Positions 35,236 to 46,400 of a stretch of 64,000 nt of DNA are shown here, piece after piece. Each line of letters starts with the position of its first letter. Position 1 is the stretch's first letter. The stretch comes from Pseudeuparius sepicola. Lineage: Eukaryota; Arthropoda; Insecta; Coleoptera; Anthribidae. The notes beneath the pieces were generated by a model. That model did not search any database. It had not been told where the DNA came from and saw only the letters and a program-made list of their open reading frames with translations. The DNA lies in assembly GCA_963920635.1 (NCBI GenBank), contig OY987300.1:57805415-57869414 (forward strand). The letters are read 5' to 3'. Position numbers and translations under genes: made by a program.

Positions 35236-38200
35236 AGTTGATGTTATTGTTATTTTTTTTTCGTTTTTACTACAAACCAATGGAAGCATTGCAGATTAAT
35301 GATGAAACACTGACAAAAATGAGACCTTGAGGACCTCAGCTCAGGCCAACAATTTGCGACGGAAAATACCTCTAAAATATTCTTCAAATAATTATACCTA
35401 AAACTAGAAATAAAACACATCGTTACAATAGGTATATTAAGTATATAAAATCTATACTGGACTAGGATAACAGATTAACGGGTTCGTGGTCATTTGATAG
35501 TATTGAAGTCGATGTTCAGTTTTTTAAATTTGAAAATATCTATACGCATGTATAACATACAATAATTATATCCTAGTTGCACATTTCAAAAATCTGATAT
35601 CGATCAGTATTTTACAAACAATGACTAGAATTTGTTAAAGGTAGCAAACCAACAAATATAGAGTAACAAATGATACGACTTCCCAGCATACCGATCCAAG
35701 AAATCCGTGGTAATGGCTGACCGTATATAGGTTCACTTTTTCTTTTCTCCCCGGGATACACCAGTCAGGTCACGGCTCGGCCCAACAGAAGCCTGTTCTT
35801 TTATTATACCAACATTCATGAATCAAAATATCCCAGGACTTAAATCCGAGATCGAATCGTTTAATCAAAGTCTGGTTTTGTCGGCTCCCGGTGTGAGAAG
35901 CCCACAGAATATTTTTAAGATTTAACTTTATCCACAGTGGCGGCGCAGAGCTTTGCAAATAGCCAGTGCCAGCATATTCATTTTAAATATGCGGTAGGAA
36001 TTTTGGTAGATTAAATTTTCCCGTGATCTTACTGTGGTAGCATATGTGTCCTCAGATTGTTTGGTTGACTGTTGTGAACTAGCAAAAAATATAATTGAAA
36101 ATTTTTCTTAACATATTTATATTATTGACATATTTATATGTCCTTTCGCCCTACTGCGCACTGAATGAAAATAGAGGTAGAATTCGTCTCCGTTTTAACC
36201 CTATATTGGCAGTTTGTGGTGGCTAATGACTCGTTGGTGGCTATTTTGAAATACTTATTTGGAAATCTATCCGAGAAGTCACAAAAATGGCTCTGTAACA
36301 AATTGAGGAAATTTCATGTCTTTTTGAAATCAGGTATCATATTTCGTTTTTGATTAATTTTTGGACTAAAAACAAGTTAATAGTTGATGTTTAGTTGTTG
36401 CCGAGGATTCACCACGTTCCGCATGTAGGTAAATTAAGGATCTAAAAAATTCGAAGAAGCTTTTACCTACAGGCTTAGCAACAGTATGAATTTTACTCAA
36501 ATGAACCATATTGGTTTGCATTTTATAAAGAATAAATTAGTAAAGTTTATCAACTAGGCACAATGTTTTAGCGCAGCAACCACTGCACCAAAAAAAAATT
36601 CTTGCGGATACTGAATATAGATGTTGCTTACGATAAACGCGTTAAGAGGCTACGATACTTATGAAATCCGCCTCAAGTGCCCGACTCAATTCAGGACAAA
36701 CGTCGCTCGATTAGATATGCCTATCCTTTTCCTTCCTCTAGTCCCCACGACTCCCCACTCCAGCCTGCCCCTTCATAGTGCTACGATTGAGGGGCAGCCG
36801 GCCGTAGTTACTACACTGAGAAAAATCTGTCACTTTGTAAAAAAACCCTGTTTAATTCAATATGAGATATTATTCCTCAAACTCAAGCAAAAGCTTTTTT
36901 GCAACTAACAATAATCAATTCAATGACAATTGATATTGAATTCTAATGAATAATTTAAATGTAATATTTTATTTCAATAAATAGCATGTTCTGGAATTGA
37001 TTCTATAATACTTCTTTTCTAAGCACATTCTTTTGTCAGAACAACATAACATAACGTTTCACAACTACTGTCACTGAATTTTTGCTGGATTTGTAATAAT
37101 TGTGGGTACTAATATCAATTATAATTATTAGTAATATATCATATTATTGCCTAAATAATAAGCAAATGATGTGTAAAGTGCAAATCAAGTTGCTAGTGTA
37201 GCAACTTATAATTGACAAAACAGAAATGTTGCAGATGAGATCAATAAATTAATAACATTTAATTTTAGTGGATACAAGTTCTAGTAACCCCCAGTTTGTT
37301 AATAGCCATTCACTTGCACAGTATTCATTATGACTACGAACGATATAAAATGTATGGTTGATTCAAAACCTTTGCGATCATTAATTTGCGATCATTGATT
37401 TTGGTAAATTAGTCAGTCAAGGTCACAGCTTTTTTTACTAACGTGTTTGTAATAGGATATTAGTTCAGTCGAGTAAAAAGTACTTGATTCAATCTAACTT
37501 GTATTGGACATGAATTCCAATATGAAAATTCTAAGAATTTCTTGAATACCATAAAAATTGAAAAACATGATTTACTGATTATATTGATGAATAGGTACCT
37601 ATAAAAGTTGCAATTAAGTTGTTTTGTTCATCCAATGAATTATAATGTTTTTTCAGTTGCTTCTGGGGTACTCTTAGATAGTTTGGAGTAGTCTGAGGGT
37701 GAGAATTATCATTATTTAAATAAAATAAATTTAATTGTTTAAATAAAACATGAGACATTTTAAAACCGAGGTTATGCTTTCATTGTAGTATGCCAATTTT
37801 AGTATCGAAGTGACAATACGTCTTCTTAACGGAAATTTAAACTATTTTAAACTTATTGGTTCATCTGCAATTAAGTCAAAAGTATAGATTAGATTAGAAA
37901 AGTGACTATATACACGAACTCACTAAAATCACAACAGTCTTTTTTTCCTATGTAGATAATATGAAATAATAAGTCAGGTGCCGGCCGCCGCCGACGGGTC
38001 ACACGAGTCTCGCCGATGCCGACGAAGAAGCGCGAATATTTAAAAAACGGCGGTGGCCTGTTTGCTTTCTTGCAAAAATGATATTTTTGGGAGTTATAGA
38101 GGGCGTTCACTTTTCGTTGGCAACACACTGCATAGCTTTTTGGCGTCGAAGCAATTTTACTATTATTTTTCATATCAGCAAAGGTGCATAGGTACTATGA

Positions 38201-38772
38201 AGAGTTCGTGTATAAAAAACTTCTGTAATTGCTCAATTATAAAATCTAAATTAACGATTCGATTACCGAATTCTTCTTGAACCACGTTAGGGTCAGTTGA
38301 ACATCTATCAATGTTTGATTGGATAATTATTGTTCTGCATAATAGTGTTGTTACGACCAAAAAAGTGCGTTTAAATTCTACTTCTATAAAATGTTTTATA
38401 TACCTAGTATTCCATATTAATATTTGTGTAATAATAAATAAATCTAACTGAAAACTTTCTACACTGTAACAGCAGCGTCCAGAGATATACTTTCTAGACT
38501 TTGGTAAGAGTTAACTTTAGAGGGATTAGAGTGAATAATAGACCATAGGTATAATATCACAACTATGATTTGTTTATTTAAAAACAGTAAGCGGTTTCGT
38601 TAATCTATAAAATTACATCATCAAGGACTACAATATAAGATTTAAAAAAGTAAATAAATAAAGGATAATCACTTATAGTCCAAGAGCTTCCAGGAAATTT
38701 GAAGGAGATACTTGAAAAAAGATTATAATTATGTAAATGTTTTTAATTGTTTCAACTTTGACTTGTGGCTGA
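35236..38772. other. Long stretch without a recognised gene
   Basis: Only frames of 60-95 codons occur (for example 36621-36908 and 37889-38173) with no domain, start context or splice pattern that I trust. Minor GC-richer patches lie near 36715-36800 and 37975-38050. No long inverted or tandem repeat was seen. Confidence 0.4.
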
Positions 38773-39198
38773 ATGTATATATTTCAAATATATAATGAGG
38801 ATGTAGGTAAATTTATAGAGTTGCGAAACCGGTCTCCGTTTTCAAATAAAGTAATAGTTTTGAGATGTTTTTCCCAGAAAGTTTGTTTCTCAAACCCTAT
38901 GCACCTGCACTTATACCTAAATCCGAATAATAAGTGTGCAAAATGCAAAATATGTGTTAGTACCCTAGTACCCCTCTCTCAAATTCTGGGAACCATATTA
39001 GGTACGGGAATAAAAGCACACAAGCCCACAAATTACTCCTATTGGTTTCACTGTGACTATTGCGACATCATTATCAAACATTATAGGTATTCTTGCCCTG
39101 ACTGCCGTTCAGTTTCAGAACCTTCTGACAAATCTGAATTATCGAACATCCTAGAAAATGTATTAAAATGTCATAAATTCGACAGACTGGAACAATAA
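38773..39198 (+). CDS. Cys-rich 141-codon frame with ZZ-like half finger
   Basis: This is one of the longest frames not explained by a repeat. It contains CAKCKIC near residue 55 and then HCDYCDIIIKHYRYSCPDC near residues 93-111. The second has the spacing C-x2-C-x10-C-x2-C with RY before the third Cys, as in the first half of a ZZ-type zinc finger (a protein-interaction module). The second half of that domain (a DYDLC-like motif) is missing, so the assignment is weak. The stop codon lies inside an AATAAAA polyadenylation-like signal. It could be a terminal exon, a retrocopy or a mobile-element scrap. Confidence 0.35.
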   Translation: MYIFQIYNEDVGKFIELRNRSPFSNKVIVLRCFSQKVCFSNPMHLHLYLNPNNKCAKCKICVSTLVPLSQILGTILGTGIKAHKPTNYSYWFHCDYCDIIIKHYRYSCPDCRSVSEPSDKSELSNILENVLKCHKFDRLEQ

Positions 39199-39739
39199 AA
39201 TGTACCCTCTATTTTTATTTTGCCCGATTTTCAACTTAAATGACTTTCGAACAATCTTCTAACGAAGAAGTTTCTAAAACTGACTGGATGTCAGAATTAT
39301 TATCGTTCCCTCTGGAAAGTATATAAATTAGCTTTTATCATGCAGCGATTTGACACAATAATCGTATTACATAGGATATTATTCGTTTTCAAAAAATGCT
39401 TCACATGACCCATTTATTTGACAAAAATATTACTTGTACCTATCACATTTTTAAAGTAAAAATCAAGCGCACAATTTGGTCTAGAATTTAAATTTACTCT
39501 TTTTGCACGACCAGGCCATTTTCTGCCCTAGGGATTAAACCATTTTACACAAAAGCAAAAAGTACTTTGTGAATAATAATTATTTATTTATTACTCCTGG
39601 AGGAATAATAATAATGAGTATTATTATATGCCAGTCGACATACATAATGTAATATTCCAACATTCAAAACAAGCGAAACACAAATAAGGGAGACTGAGAG
39701 TAATAAAATGAAAAATGAAACATCTGATATCGATTGAAA

Positions 39740-39960
39740 GTTCCCCTGACGTGGTTTCCGAGCCCGGTGAGGTACGCCGAAGTAGGGGGAAGTAGGGGAA
39801 CCACGAGTTCCAGCGAACGCCCGCCCGCCCGTCTATCTCCCTACGTCTAATTCCTGCTCGGATGGCCAATTCACAGATCATTTTATTGCCGGGCAATGGG
39901 TTCGTAGTTTTCAAATCATAGCCAAACGAACAAACGTATCGACTTGAAAGTAGTCTTAAA
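39740..39960. promoter_or_regulatory. GC-richer unique island
   Basis: Non-repetitive block with CCCGCCCGCCCGTC and GGCCAATTCACAGATCATTT. The 96-codon minus frame crossing it (39624-39914) has no recognised domain. Possible regulatory DNA by composition only. Confidence 0.22.
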
Positions 39961-40439
39961 ATAATGCTATCGAATGCCTCAATCGTCGTTGTGTCTTTCG
40001 AATTATTTTTGAGCGGCGGAAATACTCGAAATTCTTAACCGAATATAGTTGAATTTCGGGTATGTTTGGCATTGTTTTTAACAGTGTCGCATTAGTCCTG
40101 CACAGTTCGTGATACACAACGACGATTCTTTATAGTTTTATCTAAGCCACAAAAAAAAATCAAGTGAAAATATTAAGAAATGCAAGTAGGAGATGTAAAC
40201 TACGAAACCCTTGAAAATGGGGGGTATCGTAGCGCCTTAAGAATTACTATTATTTAGAAAACTGTACAATAAATACTTACTAACCGAAATTAATTTTTTT
40301 TAAATGCCTATTTCGGATTTTTTTATAAAATCTCAAACATTTAAATTTATAGAACAATTCTGTATATCTGTGAAATGGCACAGGTTTAAAATGTTAAAAT
40401 ACCTGCTTCATTTAGGGTTCACAATGCGCAGCGTAGGTT
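39961..40439. other. No gene seen
   Basis: AT-rich flank without frames or repeats of note. Confidence 0.4.
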
Positions 40440-40703
40440 TCTAAACTAATTTGTGACACATAATACTGAATTTTCCATTATGGACAATTTTCTTTACCGG
40501 AATTTTGGCGTATCTTGTCTAAAAAGAGGACTTTACAGAGGAGCAAAAAAGTTGTTTGGAAATTGGCATACGCAATTTTTTTTAAATAAAACGATGTCAC
40601 AAATTAATTTAAAAACAGGCAGGGCTTCTGGAGATAAAATTTCACTTCGAAAGCTTTCTTTTTGGTTTTCTAAGAGTCGTCCAAACAATCCGGGGACACA
40701 CTG
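40440..40703 (-). repeat. Dispersed repeat with CAGTGTGTCCCCGG end, reverse copy
   Basis: Ends CCGGGGACACACTG followed by TA, the complement of the end at 25658. AATTTGTGACA phrases occur at both sides of this copy (near 40449 and, inverted, near 40600), so it may itself be a small fold-back. The frames on both strands across it are by-products. Confidence 0.55.
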
Positions 40704-40915
40704 TATAATAATATAGTCTATAAATGACATATTCAAATTTGAAAAAAATAAAAGCAGGTCGACACTTTAGTTTTTTTTTATTAAAATAACCATAGAGCTT
40801 AGTTTCTTTTAGAAACATAGCGAATTTATTTATTAAAATATATGGTAGTAATTGTGACAGAAAAGACAGAAAATACAGGTTTTTGATTAAAAATTATTGT
40901 AAATGTTTTATTGAT

Positions 40916-41135
40916 TCATAAAGTATATATAGGGCTATATATGCAATAGCGTATCGGGTAAATGGCTGACACAGCTTTGGTGACATATACACAATCTTTC
41001 CATGACGTTTTGCATAAAGGTGGCTGAATTTCGTGGATACTCCGCTCAATTTCCTCCTTCAAGGAGTGGGTGGTCCAAAGAAAAAAGTTTATCGGCGTTA
41101 GATCGCATGATCTGGATAGCAATTCTGATCGTGTA
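40916..41135 (-). pseudogene. Tc1/mariner-type transposase scrap
   Basis: The minus strand encodes RSCDLTPINFFLW, matching the conserved RSPDLTPLDFFLWG block that carries a catalytic Asp in insect Tc1/mariner-superfamily transposases. SLKEEIERSIHEIQP follows, as in the next helix of that family. The C-terminal end runs off into unrelated sequence, and nothing of the N-terminal half was found. It is a short dead fragment, unrelated in detail to the copies at 30800-31253. Confidence 0.6.
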
Positions 41136-42199
41136 TAGCTCCATTCTTTCGCTTTGTCATTTTGTTTTTGGTTGGCAACACTTCACCGCACAAGTGCCGC
41201 AAAATTTAAATTTTGCGTGAATTTTGGGAAAACCTTTATAAACGCAAATTAAATTTAAATAATATCTAATGTTACATTCTTACGTTATGCTCTTATAATT
41301 TTATTAAATGTTATCGGGAGAATAATATGTTGTAACTACGCCTATGTAATCCTGCTTAAGACGTGATATATTCTGTGTAAACCGTTTTTATTTTTGTTAC
41401 TCTTGCCGTTTTGGTTTAAAAAACAATAGAACGATATTAATCTCGAATTATAGATTTAAATACAACACGAAATATGTCTTCCCAGAAACTGAACCCACTT
41501 ATTCATGACGTTTATCCCGTAACAAAGCAATGTCTTTGTTGGCTATGATTACATTTATCAAAAAAATGAACTTAATATAGTGGGTTTGGACTATAATCAA
41601 TAAATCTGCTTCTACTTTCTAGATTTGAAACTTCCTGTATCAAATTGTATCCCAAGTTTCCCGCTGTGATAATTACCATAGTAAATTGTAGTTCTTCAAA
41701 TAATAGGTATTTATGTATCCTGAGTAGCGTCCGCATCATCATCAATACCTTGATTTTCACTCAAAAACTAATTGTCATGAAAATAATTATGTAAAAGCTT
41801 TCCAACCAATGTATAAAAAAGTATTTTGAATGTAAGTAGACTCAACGGGATCAACTCAAAACCAACCATGTAATTGTTCCTGCAGTAACAAGGAAAATAC
41901 AATAGTCAGAAGATCTGGTGCAGATTTTTTTATCCTCGTCCCTCACCTATTAGGTATATAACTTTTTCCGAAAATCAATCAGAAATATTGACATTTTTGA
42001 TAACATTTTTGAAAGAAAAAGTCAATATTTCCTTGCACTTAGTCGTTGCCAGGCAACGGAAAGTAACTGTTAGGAAATATTTATTTTTGTACTGTAAGGA
42101 AATATTATTTCCTTACAGTTATTTATAAACTAAAAAAATGTTTTTCGAAAACAATTTTATTTTTAAGAATTTCAATACATTATAAAATACATTTCAAAA
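41136..42199. other. No gene seen; short palindromes near 42050-42120
   Basis: Non-coding as far as I can tell. It contains CGTTGCCAGGCAACG (42044-42058) and, at about 42095-42120, the inverted pair ACTGTAAGGAAATA / TATTTCCTTACAGT. Their closeness to the recombinase gene may mean that they are part of its element's 3' end. Confidence 0.4.
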
Positions 42200-43349
42200 T
42201 TAATTGTTTGTTATATTTACAGTTATTTGACAATTAGTACAAGTATTGAACACTGGAAGAACATGAGAACTAGTGGGTTTATTTTGCTGAATATTTTCCA
42301 CACTAATAATTTTATTTGTTTGACAATAATTAATATTGGGCATTGGGGGAACATTACAACAAGTAAGGTTATTTTGTTGATTATTTTCCGCTGCGAAAAT
42401 TTTATTTGCCACCTGTACCTTATTAGTAAAAGACTCTTCTATATATCCCTCAGCGACGTTTGATGATTTCCATCCGCCCAGCCTCTTTAAACTAGTAATA
42501 TCTCCACCAGAGTCAACCAACATCGTGGCAGAAGACCGACGAAAACAGTGGCCGGTATATTCGGTCGGATTTGGCAAATTCAAATAAGTAGCCACTACTT
42601 TAGGCATTTTTCTAAATTGGTGTATTCCTACTACCTGTCTACATCCTTTTCCGTTTTGGTACTTAAAGAAAAATCTGGTCTTAAAGCCACATACATGCGG
42701 TAAACATTTAAGTACATTTCATTTACTACAAATGATCTTGATGTATTCGTTTTAGAGTATGGTATGCCAACTAAAAGCTTAGATTGTAGGTCTTCTACAT
42801 CTTGTAAGGTCATTTTAACTAACTCGTCCATTCTACAAGCTCCAGAAATACCAAATATTACAGCAACCTACAACAATAAATAAATATGTAAATAATCCGA
42901 ATAAAAATTGAAGTTTTGTGACCTACCTTAATCATTAAATATTCTTTATCTGAAGCTTCCTGGATAAATTTGTTGATTTGTTCTTTAGTTAAAATCTTGG
43001 ATTTTTTTGGCCTATAGCCTTCTGCCTGCCGTTTCAATAATGAACGAAGTTTTGGATATTTAGATATATCCACATCATGTCTAATTGCAAGGGTTGCCTT
43101 TAACATTGAATAGTTCGCCCACAAAGTAGAAGATTTCATCTTGGAACCAAGCTCCAAGAAGTATGCCATTACAACATTTTCTGAGAATGAACTTGCATTT
43201 TTATTCTTACGATATTCCATAAAACGATTGTATGCATAGTTATATTTTTCTCTGGATTTTGTTGGCAACAAATCCAAGGAGGCAGTATTTACTGCTTCCG
43301 TGAGTTCTGGGGGGGTTCCAGAAATGGAACAGTCATCATCACTCATCAC
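42200..43349 (-). pseudogene. Tyrosine-recombinase gene (Crypton-like), one intron, one frameshift
   Basis: Exon 1 (43349-42927, 141 codons, start MMSDDDCSISG) has an N-terminal core-binding-like part with YNYAYNRFMEYRKNKN and ILTKEQINKFI. A GT-AG intron (42926-42868, 59 bp) follows, in phase. Exon 2 brings VAVIFGISGACRMDELVKM, with the first catalytic Arg. Near 42632 the frame shifts by one base. The downstream frame then carries GIHQFRKMPK, TGHCFRRSSAT (the HxxR motif), LKRLGGWKSS (Trp in the His/Trp site) and AEGYIEES (the Tyr nucleophile). Order and spacing fit phage-integrase-fold recombinases, which in insects occur in Crypton-like elements. All catalytic positions survive, so the frameshift may be a recent defect or a sequence error. 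Confidence 0.72.
42868..42926 (-). other. Intron of the tyrosine-recombinase gene
   Basis: The donor AAG|GTAGGT and the acceptor TTGTTGTAG|GTT bound 59 AT-rich bases with stops in frame. Removing them joins two parts of one recombinase frame without phase change. Confidence 0.7.
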
Positions 43350-43588
43350 TTTATACTTTTACTTTTGCTTTTTAGAACGTTCGAAAACGCGGAAAACACT
43401 ATGGGAAAACGCCAAAAATAAACTTTTCATGCGTCAAGTTTGACAATTCAATATTACTTTGTTTCCATAGTTACAAAACAAATATTTCATGGCATCCTTT
43501 ATTTGTGAATAAAATTAATAATGCTTATTTCAAAATTTTAACAAGTTGATTGTAATAATTTATGTTCTTTGAGTAATTTTCGATTTTC

Positions 43589-43735
43589 GGAAAAATAGTA
43601 TGTATACCTCGTAGGAAAAGCCACATTCCCCGACTCCGTATTGCCAGTCTCGGCTTACGCCTCGACAGGCAATCTTTACGGTCGTCCGGGAATGTTCAGC
43701 TTTTCCTACTAGGTACACAATGTACTATTATTTCC
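43589..43735. repeat. Multi-block hairpin upstream of the recombinase gene
   Basis: Successive complementary blocks fold around 43662: AAAATAGTA / TACTATTATTT, GTAGGAAAAGC / GCTTTTCCTAC, CATTCCC / GGGAATG, CGAC / GTCG and ATTGCC / GGCAAT. The loop reads TCTCGGCTTACGCCTCGAC. It lies about 240 bp upstream of the recombinase start on the minus strand. It could be a terminal or recombination-site structure of that element, or an unrelated MITE. Confidence 0.55.
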
Positions 43736-44284
43736 CTTTAAGCGTCTTACTAGAACGCCAAAAGGACTCTACCACCCAAGAACAAAAATAAATCACCCTC
43801 CATATACTTCCTACAAGTCCGGAGTTTCGAAGGTCGTCGACAGAGCCTTGCGGCACACCTGATTAATATCTGACTTACGCCAACCATCCTCTGCGGGGTT
43901 CGCATAGTTGTTTTGACTGAGACAAGTAACGTGCCGACGGATATATGGCCGGGAAATGCCGTTGGGGTCCCTTTCCGTGCGACTCAATTTATTTTTAAAA
44001 CCGAAACCATAATGCGGTAGCTGATTATTGATATGTTTAAAAGGACAATCTGTTATAAGCGAGCGGTGGATGAAAGAGGAGCCCGAGTTTAGAATGACTA
44101 TACGGCAACATGCTGGCACATGGAGATTTTTGACATATTTTCAGTGCCCAGTCTTAATAACCAATTAATACATTGTTTTATTTCAAAACAGCTATATAAA
44201 TATGAAATTGGGTGCAGAATAGATTCATTGCGAGTAGGTATAAATTGCATTTATGTTGATTGCCAACACTTGGAGAAGGTGGAG
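43736..44284. other. No gene recognised
   Basis: A 102-codon minus-strand frame (43811-44119) contains LSRTERDPNGISRPYIRR but matches no family that I know. It may be chance. Confidence 0.35.
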
Positions 44285-44299
44285 CTTAGGTCACCCTGC
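44285..44299 (-). repeat. Solo right-type CACCCTG terminus
   Basis: GGTCACCCTGCA lies only 13 bases before the left end of the next CAGGGTG element. It looks like the right end of a neighbouring, otherwise lost copy. Confidence 0.35.
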
Positions 44300-44534
44300 A
44301 GCGTGCAATATACAGGGTGATTCAGCTCTCTTCTATAGGGCGCTTCAACGCAGGTGCTAGAAAACCATAAGTTATGACTATTTTGTGTTATAACTTTTTT
44401 ATTCACAGCCGCTTCATTTTCGAGATATAGGGTGCTTAAATTTTCAAAAATGTCAACGTTTAATTTTTTATTTTTCCATCCGTTAAAGATATTCAAGCAA
44501 AATTTGGTACACAGCACAAGTGTCACAAAATGTA

Positions 44535-45437
44535 GGGGAGAGTCGGGTAATATCGGAGAGTGAGTAGTTTCGGACAACAGCATCTTCTCAATTTCCCTAA
44601 TAGATGGCGTTCTGAATTTGTCAGAAAATGTTTTATTAGAATTGTCCTAGACACATATTTTCAGTATGAGGCCGAGCTTTGAACGGTACGCGTCGTGTGC
44701 TTTATTTTTTATTTTTTTGCCCAAAACAAATTTCCCGGACATAAAATTTACCTGTCTATATTTTATATAAACGGTAAGTTCTTTTGAAATGTTCATATTA
44801 TACATATAACATTTGTTGGTTATATTGGAATATAAAAATGGTTTTATGGAAATTATCGGAGGGTCGTAAAAAATAAGTTTTTTCCAACGTTGCTGTTCGG
44901 GTAGTATCGGAAACACATATTTCGGGTGATATCGGACACACTGAAATTTTAACTGAACATTTTATTTTCATATTAACTTTAAAAAATGCCCAAGACCAAG
45001 AACACAAAAGGAAAAAGAAAAATTGACCAACTAGAGGATTACATTGGAAAAAATAAAAATGTAAATATAGCAAAGATAATGTGCTCTGAACCTGAACAGC
45101 AACAAGAAGCAACGGAGTGTATCATCTGTGGTGAAGACTTCGTCGCAAATTGGATACAGTGCATCTAGTGCCATGGTTGGACCCATAAAAATTGTTCTGA
45201 GGCAGAAAAACATCGGGTTTATTATAAATGCGACATTTGTAAGGGGAATTAATTCATGTCCGATACTACCCGACGTTTTCAGAGAGTTTTTGTTTAAGTT
45301 TTTTGTTGAATTTTATTTTGTATTCTATTCTGCAAAGAGTATAGTTTATTTTAAGCAAAAATATGTTAATATATAATTTTTTTGATAAAAATTATTTGAA
45401 TTTTTCGAAATGTGTCCGATATTACCCGACTCTCCCC
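44535..45437 (+). mobile_element. 903-bp element with perfect 23-bp TIRs and TA duplication
   Basis: It starts GGGGAGAGTCGGGTAATATC (plus GGA) and ends with the exact inverted 23 bases. TA stands at both sides (44533-44534, 45438-45439). Related words lie inside: CGGGTAGTATCGGA at 44898, CGGGTGATATCGGA at 44923, and the inverted TCCGATACTACCCG at 45259. It retains a small coding piece with a PHD-like finger. TA duplication and that finger fit a pogo/Tigger-type or related Tc1/mariner lineage; the transposase core is gone. Confidence 0.78.
44986..45250 (+). pseudogene. PHD-like zinc finger C-terminal piece of a transposase
   Basis: The plus-strand frame starts MPKTKNTKGKRKIDQLEDYI, a basic linker, and runs to ECIICGEDFVANWIQC. 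There an in-frame TAG (45165-45167) interrupts. The same frame continues CHGWTHKNCSEAEKH and YYKCDICKG, then stops. Reading through the TAG gives C..C, W, C..C, H..C, C..C, a PHD-like pattern of the kind found at the C-terminus of several insect DDE transposases. With the catalytic domain lost, this part may survive only because it lies near the element end. The ATG could also be chance. Confidence 0.5.
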
Positions 45438-45745
45438 TAATAATACCAAGCCCCCAAATAGTTAGTGGCAAAGATATCGGTATACATTACATTATTATTT
45501 GTTTCATCAAGGAAAATACTAATACGGCAGGTTTGATAACTTTTTATTCTTCACATTTTTTTGTATAACAAAGTTTTACGGTAAAATTAATATTTTTCGT
45601 TTATTATTGCTTTTTGGAATGCAGTACCGACGAAAAGATCAATGCCTATGCTGTGTACAAAATTTCTTCTGAATCTCGAAAACGAACTGGCTGTGGATAA
45701 AAAGTTATGCCACAAAATGTCCTATAATAAAACTGGATGACCCTG

Positions 45746-46350
45746 CATAAAAAGTTGTCTCGATTTCAGATCGCGCAGCTGCTTTTAACTCATATGTCTG
45801 AGAGTAGTACAAGTTTGATGTTTTGAGCACTATATTTACCTACCTTTTCTAGTCTTCTCTTGTTCCTTTCTTCATTATCTGTTCTTGCGGATGGCATGCC
45901 ATTTCTTCAGAATAATTTTGCCTTCCAAGTCCGAATGCATGAATTAACCTTTAGTTGTGACTATACATAAAATAATTCCAAGTGGTATATTACAGGGAGA
46001 TTGCTGCAGAACTGTGGAAATCCTGGATGATGAATCTCCATTTTTAAAGTCCCACAAATAAATGACAAAGTTAGCTGTATAAGTTTTAATTTGAGGAGGC
46101 CTAGTGTTGATTGTGTACAATATTCTGTATAATCTTTATTTTTCGAGACAACCGACTAAAGTTTTTTTGTTTGAAAGGTCTTGGAAAACCGCTTTTCCTG
46201 GCCTCATTGTCGTTTTCAAGATGCAAATCCAAGCCAGCTTTTTTGTACCCCTAATAGCGATTCGTTTATTTAAAATCTGACACCATAGCCCTAATCAGAA
46301 TCCCATATACCAAATTTAAATTAAAAACATAGGTACAGGTAGTTCCATTC
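45746..46350. other. No gene seen
   Basis: AT-rich sequence without frames or paired repeats. Confidence 0.4.
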
Positions 46351-46352
46351 TA

Positions 46353-46400
46353 CAGGGTGCGAAAGTTGATCAAAATACTAATTTAAAAGGCACTAGGCGA
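46353..46400 (+). repeat. Solo CAGGGTG terminus
   Basis: TA followed by CAGGGTGCGAAAGTTGATC. No inverted partner was found in the next kilobase. Confidence 0.4.

Larger units (their letters stand above)
44313..45745. mobile_element. CAGGGTG fold-back carrying a nested element
   Basis: Left end TACAGGGTGATTCAGC and right end GGATGACCCTGCA. Inverted arms match through GTGTTATAACTTTTTTATTC / GGATAAAAAGTTATGCCAC and TCATTTTCGAGAT / ATCTCGAAAACGA. The left flank is TA and the right flank CA, so one base may have changed. Between the arms a second element was inserted at 44535-45437. Confidence 0.68.

Noticed and set aside
44647..45112. Two minus-strand frames of about 90-104 codons
   Set aside because: They are antisense to the PHD-like piece inside a transposon and match nothing.
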